Source: a bacterium 1xD42-67
Lineage (GTDB): Bacteria > Bacillota > Clostridia > Oscillospirales > Oscillospiraceae
NCBI GenBank assembly: GCA_003612335.1
Contig: RAYO01000015.1
Span: 1 to 64,000 of the forward strand
Direction: 5' to 3'
Length of the DNA stretch: 64,000 bases
The translations under genes and the position numbers were made by a program. This document shows positions 16,805 through 24,935 of the stretch, one piece after another. Under the pieces are notes generated by a model. That model was given only the letters and a program-made list of their open reading frames with translations. It was not told the origin of the DNA and ran no database searches. Positions within the stretch are counted from its first letter, which is position 1, and every line of letters starts with the position of its first letter.

Positions 16805-18095
16805 AAAGATCCCTCCAGATCTTGGCGGCGGTCTCCTCCGCCGTCGTGTCGTTTCGGACAGACCGGTCCGCCGCCGCCTCATACAGGGGCAGCCGCGCCC
16901 GATACATCTCCTCCAGATCCCCGCTTTGGGAGAGGGGCCGGCCCTCTCTGGACAGCTGGCCCAGGACCCGGCGCAGGAAATATACCCGTCCCGTGCGGCG
17001 CAGGGCGGTCCGGTTCTCCGCTCGGAGCACCGCCCCGCCGCCGGTGGCGATCACCTGGCCGTTCCGGGCGCAGACCTCGGCCAGCATCTGGACCTCCAGC
17101 TCTCGGAAGGCCCCCTCGCCCTGAGAGGCGAAGATCTCCGGGATGGGCTTCCCGGCCCGGCGGACGATCTCCCCGTCCAGGTCCACAAAGGGCCTGCCGG
17201 ACAGCTCCGCCAGCGCCTGGCCCACGGTGGTCTTGCCGCAGCCGGGCATCCCCACCAGGACAAGGTTGGTCCGGTCCCGCCACAGCCGGGCGGCGATCCT
17301 CTCCGTCTCATCGGCGAGGATGGACCGGTCAAAGAACAGCTCCTCGGCCTGCACCGCCTGGGCCACCAGCATGGACAGGCCGCCAGTCCAGCGGATGCGC
17401 CGCCGGACCGCCTCCAGCGGCAGGCCGCGGCTCATATCCGCCTGCCGGCCCGGGTCCTCCCGATCCAGCTCCTCCGCCTGGAGCAACAGGCTCGTCCGGC
17501 CCGGGTTGTAGATCACGTCGGCCACCGCTCCCAGCTCGGGCAGGAGGGACAGGTCCACCGGCCGGCGGTCCATGTCGGGCCACATGCCCACTGGGGTGGT
17601 GTTGATCAGCACCTCCGCGTCGGCGTGGCGCCGGGGGAGGTCTTCATAGCTGTCCGGACCCGTCCGGGACACCACCACCGCCTCCCGGGCCCTCTCCCGC
17701 CGGGCGGCCGCCTGGGCGGTGAGGGACGCCCCCCCGCTGCCCAGGATCAGCACCTTTTTCCCCGTCAAAGAGATGCGCGCCCGGCGGAGCATATACAAAA
17801 AGCCGTCGATGTCGGTGTTATAGCCGTACAGCTTCCCGCTCCGGCGGACCAGGGTGTTCACACTGCCGATGGCCTCCGCCGCCGGGTCGATGACGTCACA
17901 GAAGGACATCACCTCCCGCTTGTAGGGGATGGTGACGTTCAGCCCCCCGATGTCTTCCCGGCGGAGGAAGTCCCCCAGCCGATCGGGCTCCAGCTCGATC
18001 AGGCGGTAATCCTCACAGCCCAGGGCCTGGTGGATGGGGACGGACCAGCTGTGCCCCAGCTTCCGGCCTAAAAGGCCATAGATCTTCTCCCCCAT
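16776..18095 (-). CDS. aroE-aroK: Fused shikimate dehydrogenase / shikimate kinase
   Basis: One 439-residue polypeptide carrying two consecutive shikimate-pathway activities. Residues 1-265 are AroE: a start GLLGRKLGHSWSVPIH, NVTIPYK with the catalytic Lys at about 59, NTDIDG with the catalytic Asp near 95, and the NADP-binding ILGSGGASLTAQ. From about residue 278 it is AroK: Walker A GMPGCGKTTVGQ, DLDGEI, and the kinase core IATGGGAVLR. Each half has all expected catalytic residues, so neither looks degenerate. It starts three bases after pheA ends and overlaps aroQ. The reactions are NADPH reduction of dehydroshikimate, then ATP-dependent phosphorylation of shikimate. Confidence 0.95.
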   Translation of the reverse strand: MGEKIYGLLGRKLGHSWSVPIHQALGCEDYRLIELEPDRLGDFLRREDIGGLNVTIPYKREVMSFCDVIDPAAEAIGSVNTLVRRSGKLYGYNTDIDGFLYMLRRARISLTGKKVLILGSGGASLTAQAAARRERAREAVVVSRTGPDSYEDLPRRHADAEVLINTTPVGMWPDMDRRPVDLSLLPELGAVADVIYNPGRTSLLLQAEELDREDPGRQADMSRGLPLEAVRRRIRWTGGLSMLVAQAVQAEELFFDRSILADETERIAARLWRDRTNLVLVGMPGCGKTTVGQALAELSGRPFVDLDGEIVRRAGKPIPEIFASQGEGAFRELEVQMLAEVCARNGQVIATGGGAVLRAENRTALRRTGRVYFLRRVLGQLSREGRPLSQSGDLEEMYRARLPLYEAAADRSVRNDTTAEETAAKIWRDLCGYPGDQRP

Positions 18096-18098
18096 GGA

Positions 18099-19235
18099 TC
18101 ACACTTCCGCATAGCCGCCCAGGAACTGGAACTGGGCGCAGGAGCGCTCCAGCTCCTCCAGCATCGCCAGGACGCTGGGGTCCTTCACGCTGGCCTCCAG
18201 CTCCAGGAAGAAGATGAACTCGAAGTCGCTCCCCGCCACCGGGCAGGACTCCAGCTTGGTCATATCGATGTCCAGCGCCGCCAGCTTGGACAGCACCTCA
18301 TACAGGGCGCCGGGCTTGTTGTCCAGGGCGATGATCAGGCTGATCTTGTTGGCCCCGGCGTAGATCACCGGCTCCTTGGTCACGCAGATGAAGCGGGTGT
18401 AGTTGTTGTCGCTGTCCTGGATGTCCCCATCGATGCGCTCCAGGCCGTAGAGGGCGGCACAGGGGTGGGAGGAGATGGCGGCGGCATGGGGATCCCCCCT
18501 CTCGGCCACCATCTTGGCCGCCGCCGCAGTGTTGGCGCAGGGGATCACCTTCACGTCCTTGAGCCCATTCAGGAATCTGGAGCACTGGCCGATGGCCTGC
18601 TCATGGGACCAGATCTCGGTGATGTCTTCCAGCCTGGTCCCGGGGAGGGCCAGCAGCTCGTGGCGGATACACAGGCGGGCGGACCGGACCACCGACAGGT
18701 CGTGCTCCTGAAGGAGCTGGTACACCGCCCGGACCGAGCCGTTGGAGCTGTTCTCGATGGGCAGGACGCCGAACTTGCACAGCCCGGACTCCACAGCGGA
18801 GACCACCGCCCCGAAGCTCTTCACATAGACGATGTTCCCCCGGGGGAAGAGACGGTCGCAGGCCACCTGGGAGTTGGCCCCCTCCACCCCCTGGCAGGCC
18901 ACCATCCCCGTCTGGGGGAAGATCTCGCCGCCGGCGGCCAGGGCGGCCTCCACCCGCCGGGCCACCTTGGCGGGGGCGGAGATCAGCTCCGCCTGGCGGG
19001 AGCGGGCCAGCTCGAAGAGGGTGGAATACAGATGATAGGCATACCGCTCCTTGTCTCCCGCCCTCTGGGCCACCTTGGCCAGGATCTCCCGCTCCCGGGC
19101 TTTGTTCAAAATGGGCAGATGGTGCTCGTTTTTGTAGGCGGCCACCTCCTCGCTCAGGGCCATGCGCTCCAGGAAGAGCTCCAGGAGCTGGTCATCGACA
19201 GCGTCAATCTTCGTGCGGATCTCAGAAAGTTCCAT
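18099..19235 (-). CDS. pheA: Bifunctional chorismate mutase / prephenate dehydratase
   Basis: A 378-residue P-protein that makes phenylpyruvate from chorismate. Residues 1-90 are an AroQ-type chorismate mutase (IRTKIDAVDDQLLELFLERM, and KAREREIL). The middle is prephenate dehydratase, ending with the SHEQAIGQCSRFL-type motif, and from about residue 285 an ACT domain (SLIIALDNKPGALYEVL, then TKLESCPV) provides feedback inhibition by Phe. One difference is SFGAVVSAVESGLCKFGVLPIE in place of the usual TFxDV region. A GGAGGG site lies five bases before the ATG, which overlaps the end of aroC by 14 bases. Confidence 0.95.
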   Translation of the reverse strand: MELSEIRTKIDAVDDQLLELFLERMALSEEVAAYKNEHHLPILNKAREREILAKVAQRAGDKERYAYHLYSTLFELARSRQAELISAPAKVARRVEAALAAGGEIFPQTGMVACQGVEGANSQVACDRLFPRGNIVYVKSFGAVVSAVESGLCKFGVLPIENSSNGSVRAVYQLLQEHDLSVVRSARLCIRHELLALPGTRLEDITEIWSHEQAIGQCSRFLNGLKDVKVIPCANTAAAAKMVAERGDPHAAAISSHPCAALYGLERIDGDIQDSDNNYTRFICVTKEPVIYAGANKISLIIALDNKPGALYEVLSKLAALDIDMTKLESCPVAGSDFEFIFFLELEASVKDPSVLAMLEELERSCAQFQFLGGYAEV

Positions 19236-20313
19236 GATCTCCCTCCAATAGTAAGTCTAACAGTACGGTGGCCGTCACCGCCTCCACCACAGGCACCGCC
19301 CGGTGGGCGATGCAGGGATCGTGGCGGCCGTGGATGGTCAGGTCCGTGTCCTCCATGGCGGACAGGCTGACGGTCTTCTGGGGCTGTCCGATGGACGGTG
19401 TGGGCTTTACCGCCACCCGAAGAGTGACGGGCATCCCGGTGGTGATGCCGCCCAAAATGCCGCCCGCGTGATTGCTCCCGGCGGATATCGTTCCGTTTTC
19501 TATGGTGAAGGAGTCGTTGTTCTTCGAGCCTCGGCGGGCGGCGGCGGAGAAGCCCGCGCCGAACTCCACCCCCTTGACGGCAGGGATGCCAAAGAGGGCG
19601 GCGGCCAGGCGGTTCTCCACCCCGTCGAACATGGGATCCCCCAGCCCGGCGGGGACGCCGATGGCGGCGCACTCGATGACCCCTCCCACGCTGTCCAGGG
19701 CGTCCTTCGCCGCCAAGATCGCGTCCTGCATCCGGGCCCCGTCGTTGTCGCTCAGGGCGGGGAAGGGCTTGGCGGCGACAGCCTCGAAGAGCTCCCTTGT
19801 GGGGCACAGGGGGAAGTGTTCGTCGCAGGCCGTGCCCACCGAGTCCAGGTGGGCCCCCACATAGATCCCCCGGCGGGCCAGGATCTGTTTGGCGATGCCC
19901 CCGGCGATACACAGGGGGGCGGTGAGCCGGCCGGAAAAGTGGCCTCCGCCCCGCATGTCGGCCAGACCCTTCCACTTCACCCAGGCGGTGTAATCGGCGT
20001 GGCCGGGGCGGGGCTTGTCGGCCAGCCCGGCGTAGTCGCCGGACCGCTGGTCGCTGTTGCGGATCATGGCGCACAGAGGTGCGCCGCAGGTGCGGCCGTT
20101 CTCCAGCCCGGAGAGGAACTCGGGCACGTCCCCCTCCTTCCGTGCGGTGGACAGGGAACTCTTCCCCGGCCTGCGCCGGTCCAGGAACCGCTGGAGCTCC
20201 TCCAGGTCGATCTCCTCCCCGGCGGGCAGGCCGTCCATCACCACGCCGATGGCCGTCCCGTGGGACTGTCCAAAGACGGACACCTTTAAGATCTTTCCAA
20301 ACTCAGAGGACAT
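19222..20313 (-). CDS. aroC: Chorismate synthase
   Basis: Converts EPSP to chorismate, needing reduced FMN. The 363-residue protein has the family signatures VFGQSHGTAIGVVMDGLPAG, RRPGKSSLSTARKE, HADYTAWVKW, RGGGHFSGR and the C-terminal RHDPCIAHRAVPVVEA. The frame extends 36 codons further upstream, but the ATG at 20313 begins the conserved N-terminus and sits at the aroA stop (11-base overlap). It is mid-operon, coupled to both neighbours by overlap. Confidence 0.97.
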   Translation of the reverse strand: MSSEFGKILKVSVFGQSHGTAIGVVMDGLPAGEEIDLEELQRFLDRRRPGKSSLSTARKEGDVPEFLSGLENGRTCGAPLCAMIRNSDQRSGDYAGLADKPRPGHADYTAWVKWKGLADMRGGGHFSGRLTAPLCIAGGIAKQILARRGIYVGAHLDSVGTACDEHFPLCPTRELFEAVAAKPFPALSDNDGARMQDAILAAKDALDSVGGVIECAAIGVPAGLGDPMFDGVENRLAAALFGIPAVKGVEFGAGFSAAARRGSKNNDSFTIENGTISAGSNHAGGILGGITTGMPVTLRVAVKPTPSIGQPQKTVSLSAMEDTDLTIHGRHDPCIAHRAVPVVEAVTATVLLDLLLEGDHGTF

Positions 20314-21529
20314 CGAAAATACCTCCCAGCCGTCTGTACTCCTCCCAGAAATCAGGGTAGGATTTTTGAACGCACTCCGCCCCCAAGAGGGTGATGGGCT
20401 CTCTGCACCGGGTGGCGGCAATGGCGGCCATCATGGCGATCCGGTGGTCGTTGCAGCAGTCCACTGTCACGCCCCCCGCCAAAGTATCCCGGCCCCAGAT
20501 CTTCAGGAAGTCCGGGCCCTCCTCCACCTGTGCCCCCAGGGCGTTGAGGGCCTGGGTCACAGAGGCCAGCCGGTCGCTCTCCTTCAGCCGCAGGCGGGCG
20601 GCGCTGCTCATATAGGTGGTGTATCCATCCCGCAGAGCCGCCATAGCGGCCAAAGGCGGCACCAGGTCGGGGCAGTCAGCAACAGGAAAGCCCATGTTTC
20701 GGGGCATGGCCAGTCTGCGATAGAACCAACTGAATTTCCGGTCGCCCTGGCATGAATACTTCGGCATACCTGATATCTCGACCGAATTGCCCAGAAACTC
20801 CGCTGCGTACCAGAAGGCGGCTTGGGACCAGTCGGCCTCAATGGTAAGGTCGCAGGGCTGGTAGACCTGTCCGCCCGGAATGACCCAGCCGGTGTCCTGT
20901 TCCCCTGAGGTAATACCAAACTTTTCCAGCACATTCTCCGTCATCATGACATACCCGGCGCTCTCCAGTGTGGAGGTCAGGACGATCTCGCTGTCCCCGT
21001 CCAGCAGGGGCAGAGCGCAGAGCAGTCCGGTGACGAACTGGCTGGACACGTTGCCGGGCAGGCGGTACTCCCCGGCGTTCCACTCCCCCCGAATGGTGAG
21101 GACACCGTCCTTTTGTTCGTAGGAAATGCCCTTCTCGTCAAAAATGTCGAAGTAGGGCTTCTGGGGCCGCTCCATCAGCCGGCCCCGTCCGGTAAAGACG
21201 CCGCCGTTGTTCAGCGTCAGCGCCAGGGGGATCAGAAAGCGGAGGGTGGAGCCCGACTCGCCGCAGTCCAGGTGAGGCAGCTCGGCGGGGTCCCATTCCC
21301 GGTGCCAGACCCCACTGACGTACAGGGTGTCCCCCTCCCGCTCCCACGCGCCGCCCAGAGCGGTGATGCAGCGCAGGGTGGCCTCGATATCCTGGGAGAT
21401 GGCCACATTTTGAATGGTGCTGGTCCCGTTGGTCAGCGCTGCGGCCAGGATGGCCCGGTGGGCGATGGACTTGCTGGGGGGCGGGGTGACGGTCCCCTCC
21501 AGAGGGCCGGGAGTGATGCGGATGTTCAT
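20303..21529 (-). CDS. aroA: 3-phosphoshikimate 1-carboxyvinyltransferase (EPSP synthase)
   Basis: Transfers the enolpyruvyl group from PEP to shikimate 3-phosphate. The 408 residues include the substrate-binding PPSKSIAHRAILAAAL, the LDCGESGSTLRFLIPLAL motif and the late KESDRLASV and CNDHRIAMMAA motifs. The ATG at 21529 forms an ATGA overlap with the aroB stop, giving translational coupling. An upstream in-frame ATG is rejected because it would lie inside aroB and homology begins at NIRITPG. Confidence 0.97.
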   Translation of the reverse strand: MNIRITPGPLEGTVTPPPSKSIAHRAILAAALTNGTSTIQNVAISQDIEATLRCITALGGAWEREGDTLYVSGVWHREWDPAELPHLDCGESGSTLRFLIPLALTLNNGGVFTGRGRLMERPQKPYFDIFDEKGISYEQKDGVLTIRGEWNAGEYRLPGNVSSQFVTGLLCALPLLDGDSEIVLTSTLESAGYVMMTENVLEKFGITSGEQDTGWVIPGGQVYQPCDLTIEADWSQAAFWYAAEFLGNSVEISGMPKYSCQGDRKFSWFYRRLAMPRNMGFPVADCPDLVPPLAAMAALRDGYTTYMSSAARLRLKESDRLASVTQALNALGAQVEEGPDFLKIWGRDTLAGGVTVDCCNDHRIAMMAAIAATRCREPITLLGAECVQKSYPDFWEEYRRLGGIFDVL

Positions 21530-22608
21530 TCCAGCGCCCACCCCGCTTCGATGACGGAACACAGCTCCGAGACGGGGATCGTTTTCAACTCACAGCGACC
21601 GATCTTGCTGGGCACTACGATGGTGATGCTGTCTCCCGCCCGCTTTTTGTCAGACAGGGCGGCCTGGGCCAGGGCCTCGGGAGGATACTCGGTGGAAGAG
21701 GGCAGTCCCAGGCTTTCCACGGCGCTCTCGATTCGTCCCTCCTCAAAGCACTGCTTCGCTTCGTCTGTCAGCCACCCCAGGTTCTCCGTGGCCCGGGCCA
21801 TGATGGCCAGCCCCGCCGCCACCGCATGGCCGTGGGGGATGGTGAAATCACTGCACTTCTCGATCGCGTGGCCCACGGTGTGGCCCAGGTTGAGCAGTTT
21901 CCGCTCCCCCTGTTCCTTCTCGTCCCGCTCCACCACGCCGGCCTTGTAAGCTGCGCACCGGGCGATGACTTCCTCCAACATAGATACTTTCAGCCCGTCC
22001 TCCATTTGGGCGAACAGCCGCTCATCACTCAGTACAGCCGTCTTGAGCGCCTCGGCGGCCCCGTCGGCAAAGACGTGGCGGGGCAGGGTCTTGAGGCAGT
22101 CGGTGTCGCAGAGGACGGCGGAGGGCTGCATGAAAGCCCCGGCCAGGTTCTTCCCGGCCCGCAGGTCGATGGCTGTCTTGCCCCCCACGGAGGAGTCCAC
22201 CGCCGCCAGCAGAGTGGTGGGCATCTGGACGTACTTCACCCCCCGCAGGTACAGGGCTGCGGCAAGCCCCGCCATGTCCCCGGTGACGCCGCCCCCCAGG
22301 GCGGCCACGCAGTCGGTGCGGGTGAGCTGCTCCTCCGCCAGGAACTCCAGGATCTTGGACAGGGTGTCGAAATTCTTGCTCCCCTCTCCGGCGGGGAAGA
22401 CATAGGCGCTGACCCGGAAGCCCGCGCTCTCCAAGCTGGTCTTTACCCGCTCCAGGTACAGCGGGGCCACGTTGCTGTCGGTCACCACCGCCATATGGCA
22501 CAGGGGCAGGACCTCCTTCAGCCGCGCCCCGCACTCCCCCAGCAGGCCGGGACCGATGGTCACATCGTACTCCGGGTCGGTGCGGACATGGATGGTCTGG
22601 ATGGACAT
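21526..22608 (-). CDS. aroB: 3-dehydroquinate synthase
   Basis: NAD- and metal-dependent cyclisation of DAHP to 3-dehydroquinate. The 360-residue protein shows GGGVTGDMAGLAAALYLRG, the NAD/metal motif QMPTTLLAAVDSSVGGKTA, NLGHTVGHAIEK with the metal-binding His, and PHGHAVAAGL. AGGAG is eight bases upstream of the ATG. It is separated from tyrA by 107 bases that hold two palindromic repeats, the only sizeable gap inside the operon. Confidence 0.97.
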   Translation of the reverse strand: MSIQTIHVRTDPEYDVTIGPGLLGECGARLKEVLPLCHMAVVTDSNVAPLYLERVKTSLESAGFRVSAYVFPAGEGSKNFDTLSKILEFLAEEQLTRTDCVAALGGGVTGDMAGLAAALYLRGVKYVQMPTTLLAAVDSSVGGKTAIDLRAGKNLAGAFMQPSAVLCDTDCLKTLPRHVFADGAAEALKTAVLSDERLFAQMEDGLKVSMLEEVIARCAAYKAGVVERDEKEQGERKLLNLGHTVGHAIEKCSDFTIPHGHAVAAGLAIMARATENLGWLTDEAKQCFEEGRIESAVESLGLPSSTEYPPEALAQAALSDKKRAGDSITIVVPSKIGRCELKTIPVSELCSVIEAGWALE

Positions 22609-22638
22609 GATGATCGCTCCTTGTTCGGTCAGATCGTC

Positions 22639-22710
22639 TGTAGGGGCGGATATGATCCGCCCATCGATCATTTTTCTATTTATGCAGGCGGATGATATCC
22701 GCCCCTGCAC
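22639..22710. repeat. Paired GGGGCGGAT hairpins between tyrA and aroB (copy 2)
   Basis: TGTAGGGGCGGATATGATCC begins one palindrome (22639-22662), and an inverted second one at 22684-22710 ends CCGCCCCTGCAC. Each folds on itself, and the two can also pair as arms of a larger hairpin around an AT-rich centre. It lies inside the aromatic operon transcript and could act as an RNA processing or stability element. Confidence 0.65.
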
Positions 22711-22715
22711 AAAGG

Positions 22716-23552
22716 TCAATTCCCTCCGGCGGCGGCCTTCTTCTCCCGGCCCTCCTTGAGGAGGTCGTGGAGACGCCGGGCGTCCCTGGTCTCCAGGGCC
22801 TGCCGGTACTCCTCCAGATGGCCGATGAGGATCCCAAGCTCATGGGTGAGGAAATCGGCGTCGTCCAGGAAGAGCTCGGTCCACATGTCCTCATCCAGCC
22901 GGGCCACCCGGGTCATGTCCTTGAAGCTGCCTGCGGAGAAGCCCCGGCGGCGCTGGGCCTCAGGGGACTTGACGTAGGCGCTGGAGACGATATGGGCCAG
23001 CTGAGAGGTGAAGGCGATGATCCGGTCATGCTCCTCGGGCTGGGAGAAGGTGAGCCGGGCGAAGCCCAGGTCCAGGAAAAAGGTCTGTAGGGTCTCCAGC
23101 AGCTTCATATCGGTGCGTTTGTCGGGGGTGAGGATCATAGAAGCCCCCACATACAGGTCGCCGGAGGAGGAGGTGAAGCCCCCCCGCTCCTTCCCCGCCA
23201 TGGGGTGGCCCCCGATATAGGCGAAGCCCTGTTCCTCGGCGATGGGGGCGATCTGCTCCACCACCGTCCGTTTCACCCCGCACAGGTCCACCAAAATGGC
23301 GGACTTGGGGATCTGGGGGGCGTGGGCCCTCACCCAGTCCACCGCGGCCTGGGGCCGGATGGCCACCAGGATCAGACCGCACCGGGCCAGGCCCTCCTCG
23401 TCCAGGGGACCGTCGATGGCCCCGCACATCCGGGCCAGGAGCATGGTCTCCTGGTCCAGGTCGATGCCGTAGACGGTGTGGCCGGTGCGCTCCTTGATGC
23501 TCTTGGCCATGGACCCGCCGATCAGGCCCAGGCCCACGATCCCTACATCCAT
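22716..23552 (-). CDS. tyrA: Prephenate dehydrogenase
   Basis: Oxidatively decarboxylates prephenate to 4-hydroxyphenylpyruvate for tyrosine. The 278 residues start with a Rossmann fold ([17 protein letters not shown]), followed by the catalytic His region IGGHPMAGKERGGF, and helical dimerisation segments (SQLAHIVSSAYV). No ACT domain is present, so feedback must occur elsewhere. It overlaps the aroF end by 10 bases. Confidence 0.95.
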   Translation of the reverse strand: MDVGIVGLGLIGGSMAKSIKERTGHTVYGIDLDQETMLLARMCGAIDGPLDEEGLARCGLILVAIRPQAAVDWVRAHAPQIPKSAILVDLCGVKRTVVEQIAPIAEEQGFAYIGGHPMAGKERGGFTSSSGDLYVGASMILTPDKRTDMKLLETLQTFFLDLGFARLTFSQPEEHDRIIAFTSQLAHIVSSAYVKSPEAQRRRGFSAGSFKDMTRVARLDEDMWTELFLDDADFLTHELGILIGHLEEYRQALETRDARRLHDLLKEGREKKAAAGGN

Positions 23553-24568
23553 ACCTGCCCCTCCATCTCCCGGATGGCGGCGTGGAGGGCCAGCAGCTTC
23601 TTCGCCAGGGGATCGAAGGCCTCAGGCTTGAGGGACTGGGGGCCGTCACACAGGGCGTGGGCCGGGTCGTTGTGGACCTCGATCTGAAGGCCGTCCGCCC
23701 CGGCGGCCACGGCGGCCATGGCCAGGGGGTCCACCAGCCAGTACTTCCCGGTGGCGTGGCTGGGGTCCACGATGATGGGCAGGTGGGTCAGCTTGCGGAG
23801 CACCGGGATCGCCGCCAGGTCCAGCGTGTTGCGGGTGTAGCTCTCGAAGGTGCGGACCCCCCGCTCACAGAGGATCACCTGCTCATTCCCCCCGGCCATG
23901 ACGTATTCGGCGCTCATCAGCCATTCCTCATAGGTGGCGGACATGCCCCGCTTGATCATCACCGGCTTGTCCTGATGGCCCACCGCCTTCAAAAGGTCGA
24001 AGTTCTGCATGTTCCGGGCGCCGATCTGGATCACGTCCACATCTTGGAACAGGGGCAGCTGGGTCACGTCCATCAGCTCGGTGACGATGGGCAGGCCGGT
24101 CTCGGCCCGGGCGGCCTTCAGATACTCGATCCCCCTCTCTCCCAGGCCCTGGAAGGAGTAAGGGGAGGTCCGGGGCTTGAAGGCGCCCCCCCGGAGCATG
24201 GTGGCCCCGCTGGCCTTGACGGCCTTGGCGATGGCCACCACCTGCTCTTCGCTCTCCACCGAGCAGGGCCCGGCCATGATGGTCAGCCCCCCGCCGCCGA
24301 TCTGGGCCCTCCCCGCCCGGACCACTGTGTCCTCGGGGTGGAACTTCCGGTTGGCGTTCTTGTAAGGCTCCTGGACCCGCTTCACATCCTCCACGATGTC
24401 CAGGGCGGCGATCAGGTCGATGTCCAGCTTGGAGGTGTCTCCCACCAGGCCCAGGATGGTGTGGGCCTCTCCGATGCTGGTGTGGACGGTGATGTCCTTC
24501 TCCCGGAGCCAGGCGATCAGGCTCTCCAGCTGGTCGCTGTCGTGGCCGTGCTTCAATATGACGATCAT
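23543..24568 (-). CDS. aroF: 3-deoxy-7-phosphoheptulonate (DAHP) synthase
   Basis: Condenses PEP and erythrose 4-phosphate, the first step of aromatic biosynthesis. The 341 residues have an N-terminal ferredoxin/ACT-like regulatory domain of about 65 residues ([18 protein letters not shown]), then the type I-beta barrel with [53 protein letters not shown] and the metal/His region [12 protein letters not shown]. This is the Thermotoga-type, feedback-regulated form. AGGAGG lies eight bases before the ATG. It is the first structural gene behind a Tyr/Phe leader attenuator. Confidence 0.96.
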   Translation of the reverse strand: MIVILKHGHDSDQLESLIAWLREKDITVHTSIGEAHTILGLVGDTSKLDIDLIAALDIVEDVKRVQEPYKNANRKFHPEDTVVRAGRAQIGGGGLTIMAGPCSVESEEQVVAIAKAVKASGATMLRGGAFKPRTSPYSFQGLGERGIEYLKAARAETGLPIVTELMDVTQLPLFQDVDVIQIGARNMQNFDLLKAVGHQDKPVMIKRGMSATYEEWLMSAEYVMAGGNEQVILCERGVRTFESYTRNTLDLAAIPVLRKLTHLPIIVDPSHATGKYWLVDPLAMAAVAAGADGLQIEVHNDPAHALCDGPQSLKPEAFDPLAKKLLALHAAIREMEGQVWM

Positions 24569-24602
24569 TGCTGTTTCCTCCTTCATGATGGCGGGATAGT
24601 AC

Positions 24603-24635
24603 AAAAAAGACCTGCGGCCGGTCTGGCCGCAGGTC
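24603..24635 (-). terminator. Attenuator terminator of the aromatic operon
   Basis: On the minus strand, GACCTGCGGCC, loop AGACC, GGCCGCAGGTC, then six Ts. It lies between the Tyr/Phe leader peptide and aroF, so readthrough must be controlled. Upstream, GACCGA/TCGGTC (24647-24665) forms an alternative small stem, and TCTCGGTC at 24779-24786 can pair with GACCGAGA at 24660-24667. Confidence 0.88.
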
Positions 24636-24667
24636 GTCATGTACGATCGGTCTCTCTTGGACCGAGA

Positions 24668-24766
24668 TCACACGCCCGCATTTCCAGCCAAACCGAAACA
24701 AGCCTTACCTCCAAAGAAGGTAAAGCTAAAGTAGCGGTAGTAAGAGCTGCGGGCGATAACAGTCAT
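24668..24766 (-). CDS. Tyr/Phe-rich leader peptide of the aromatic operon
   Basis: A 32-codon open frame, ATG to TGA, directly upstream of an intrinsic terminator and aroF. It encodes MTVIARSS, then the aromatic cluster YYRYFSFTFF, then GGKACFGLAGNAGV. That is three Tyr and five Phe codons, with seven aromatic codons in a run of ten. A GAGAGGG ribosome site lies nine bases before the ATG. This is the hallmark of ribosome-mediated attenuation: stalling on Tyr or Phe codons when charged tRNA is scarce would change folding of the following RNA and prevent termination. Inferred from sequence; a T-box, the usual Firmicutes solution, is not seen. Confidence 0.88.
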   Translation of the reverse strand: MTVIARSSYYRYFSFTFFGGKACFGLAGNAGV

Positions 24767-24802
24767 ATCTCAGATCCCTCTCGGTCTTTCAAAACTACAC
24801 AC

Positions 24803-24831
24803 AGGATAACACTTTAGCGCGGAAAATGGAA
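24803..24831 (-). promoter_or_regulatory. Probable promoter of the aromatic operon
   Basis: On the minus strand, TTCCAT and TATCCT are separated by 17 bases, 37 bases before the leader peptide ATG. The -35 is weak, so other positions are possible. Confidence 0.45.
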
Positions 24832-24898
24832 CTGTGGATCCCTACAGATCCGCCGGCTTCTGCCCGCTTTTTTTGTGTGTCTTAGACAGGGATCCCGA

Positions 24899-24922
24899 GA
24901 GGGCACAGTGGGACGTGCCCTC
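24899..24922 (-). terminator. Hairpin after the sensor kinase gene
   Basis: GAGGGCAC/GTGCCCTC with an 8-base loop, just after the kinase stop on the minus strand. There is no T-run, so it is a weak terminator candidate. Confidence 0.35.
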
Positions 24923-24935
24923 CCGGGGGGAGCGC

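Noticed and set aside
24569-24831. T-box leader for the aromatic operon
   Set aside because: No T-box motif or specifier-loop layout is seen; a leader peptide rich in Tyr/Phe codons and an intrinsic terminator explain the region better.
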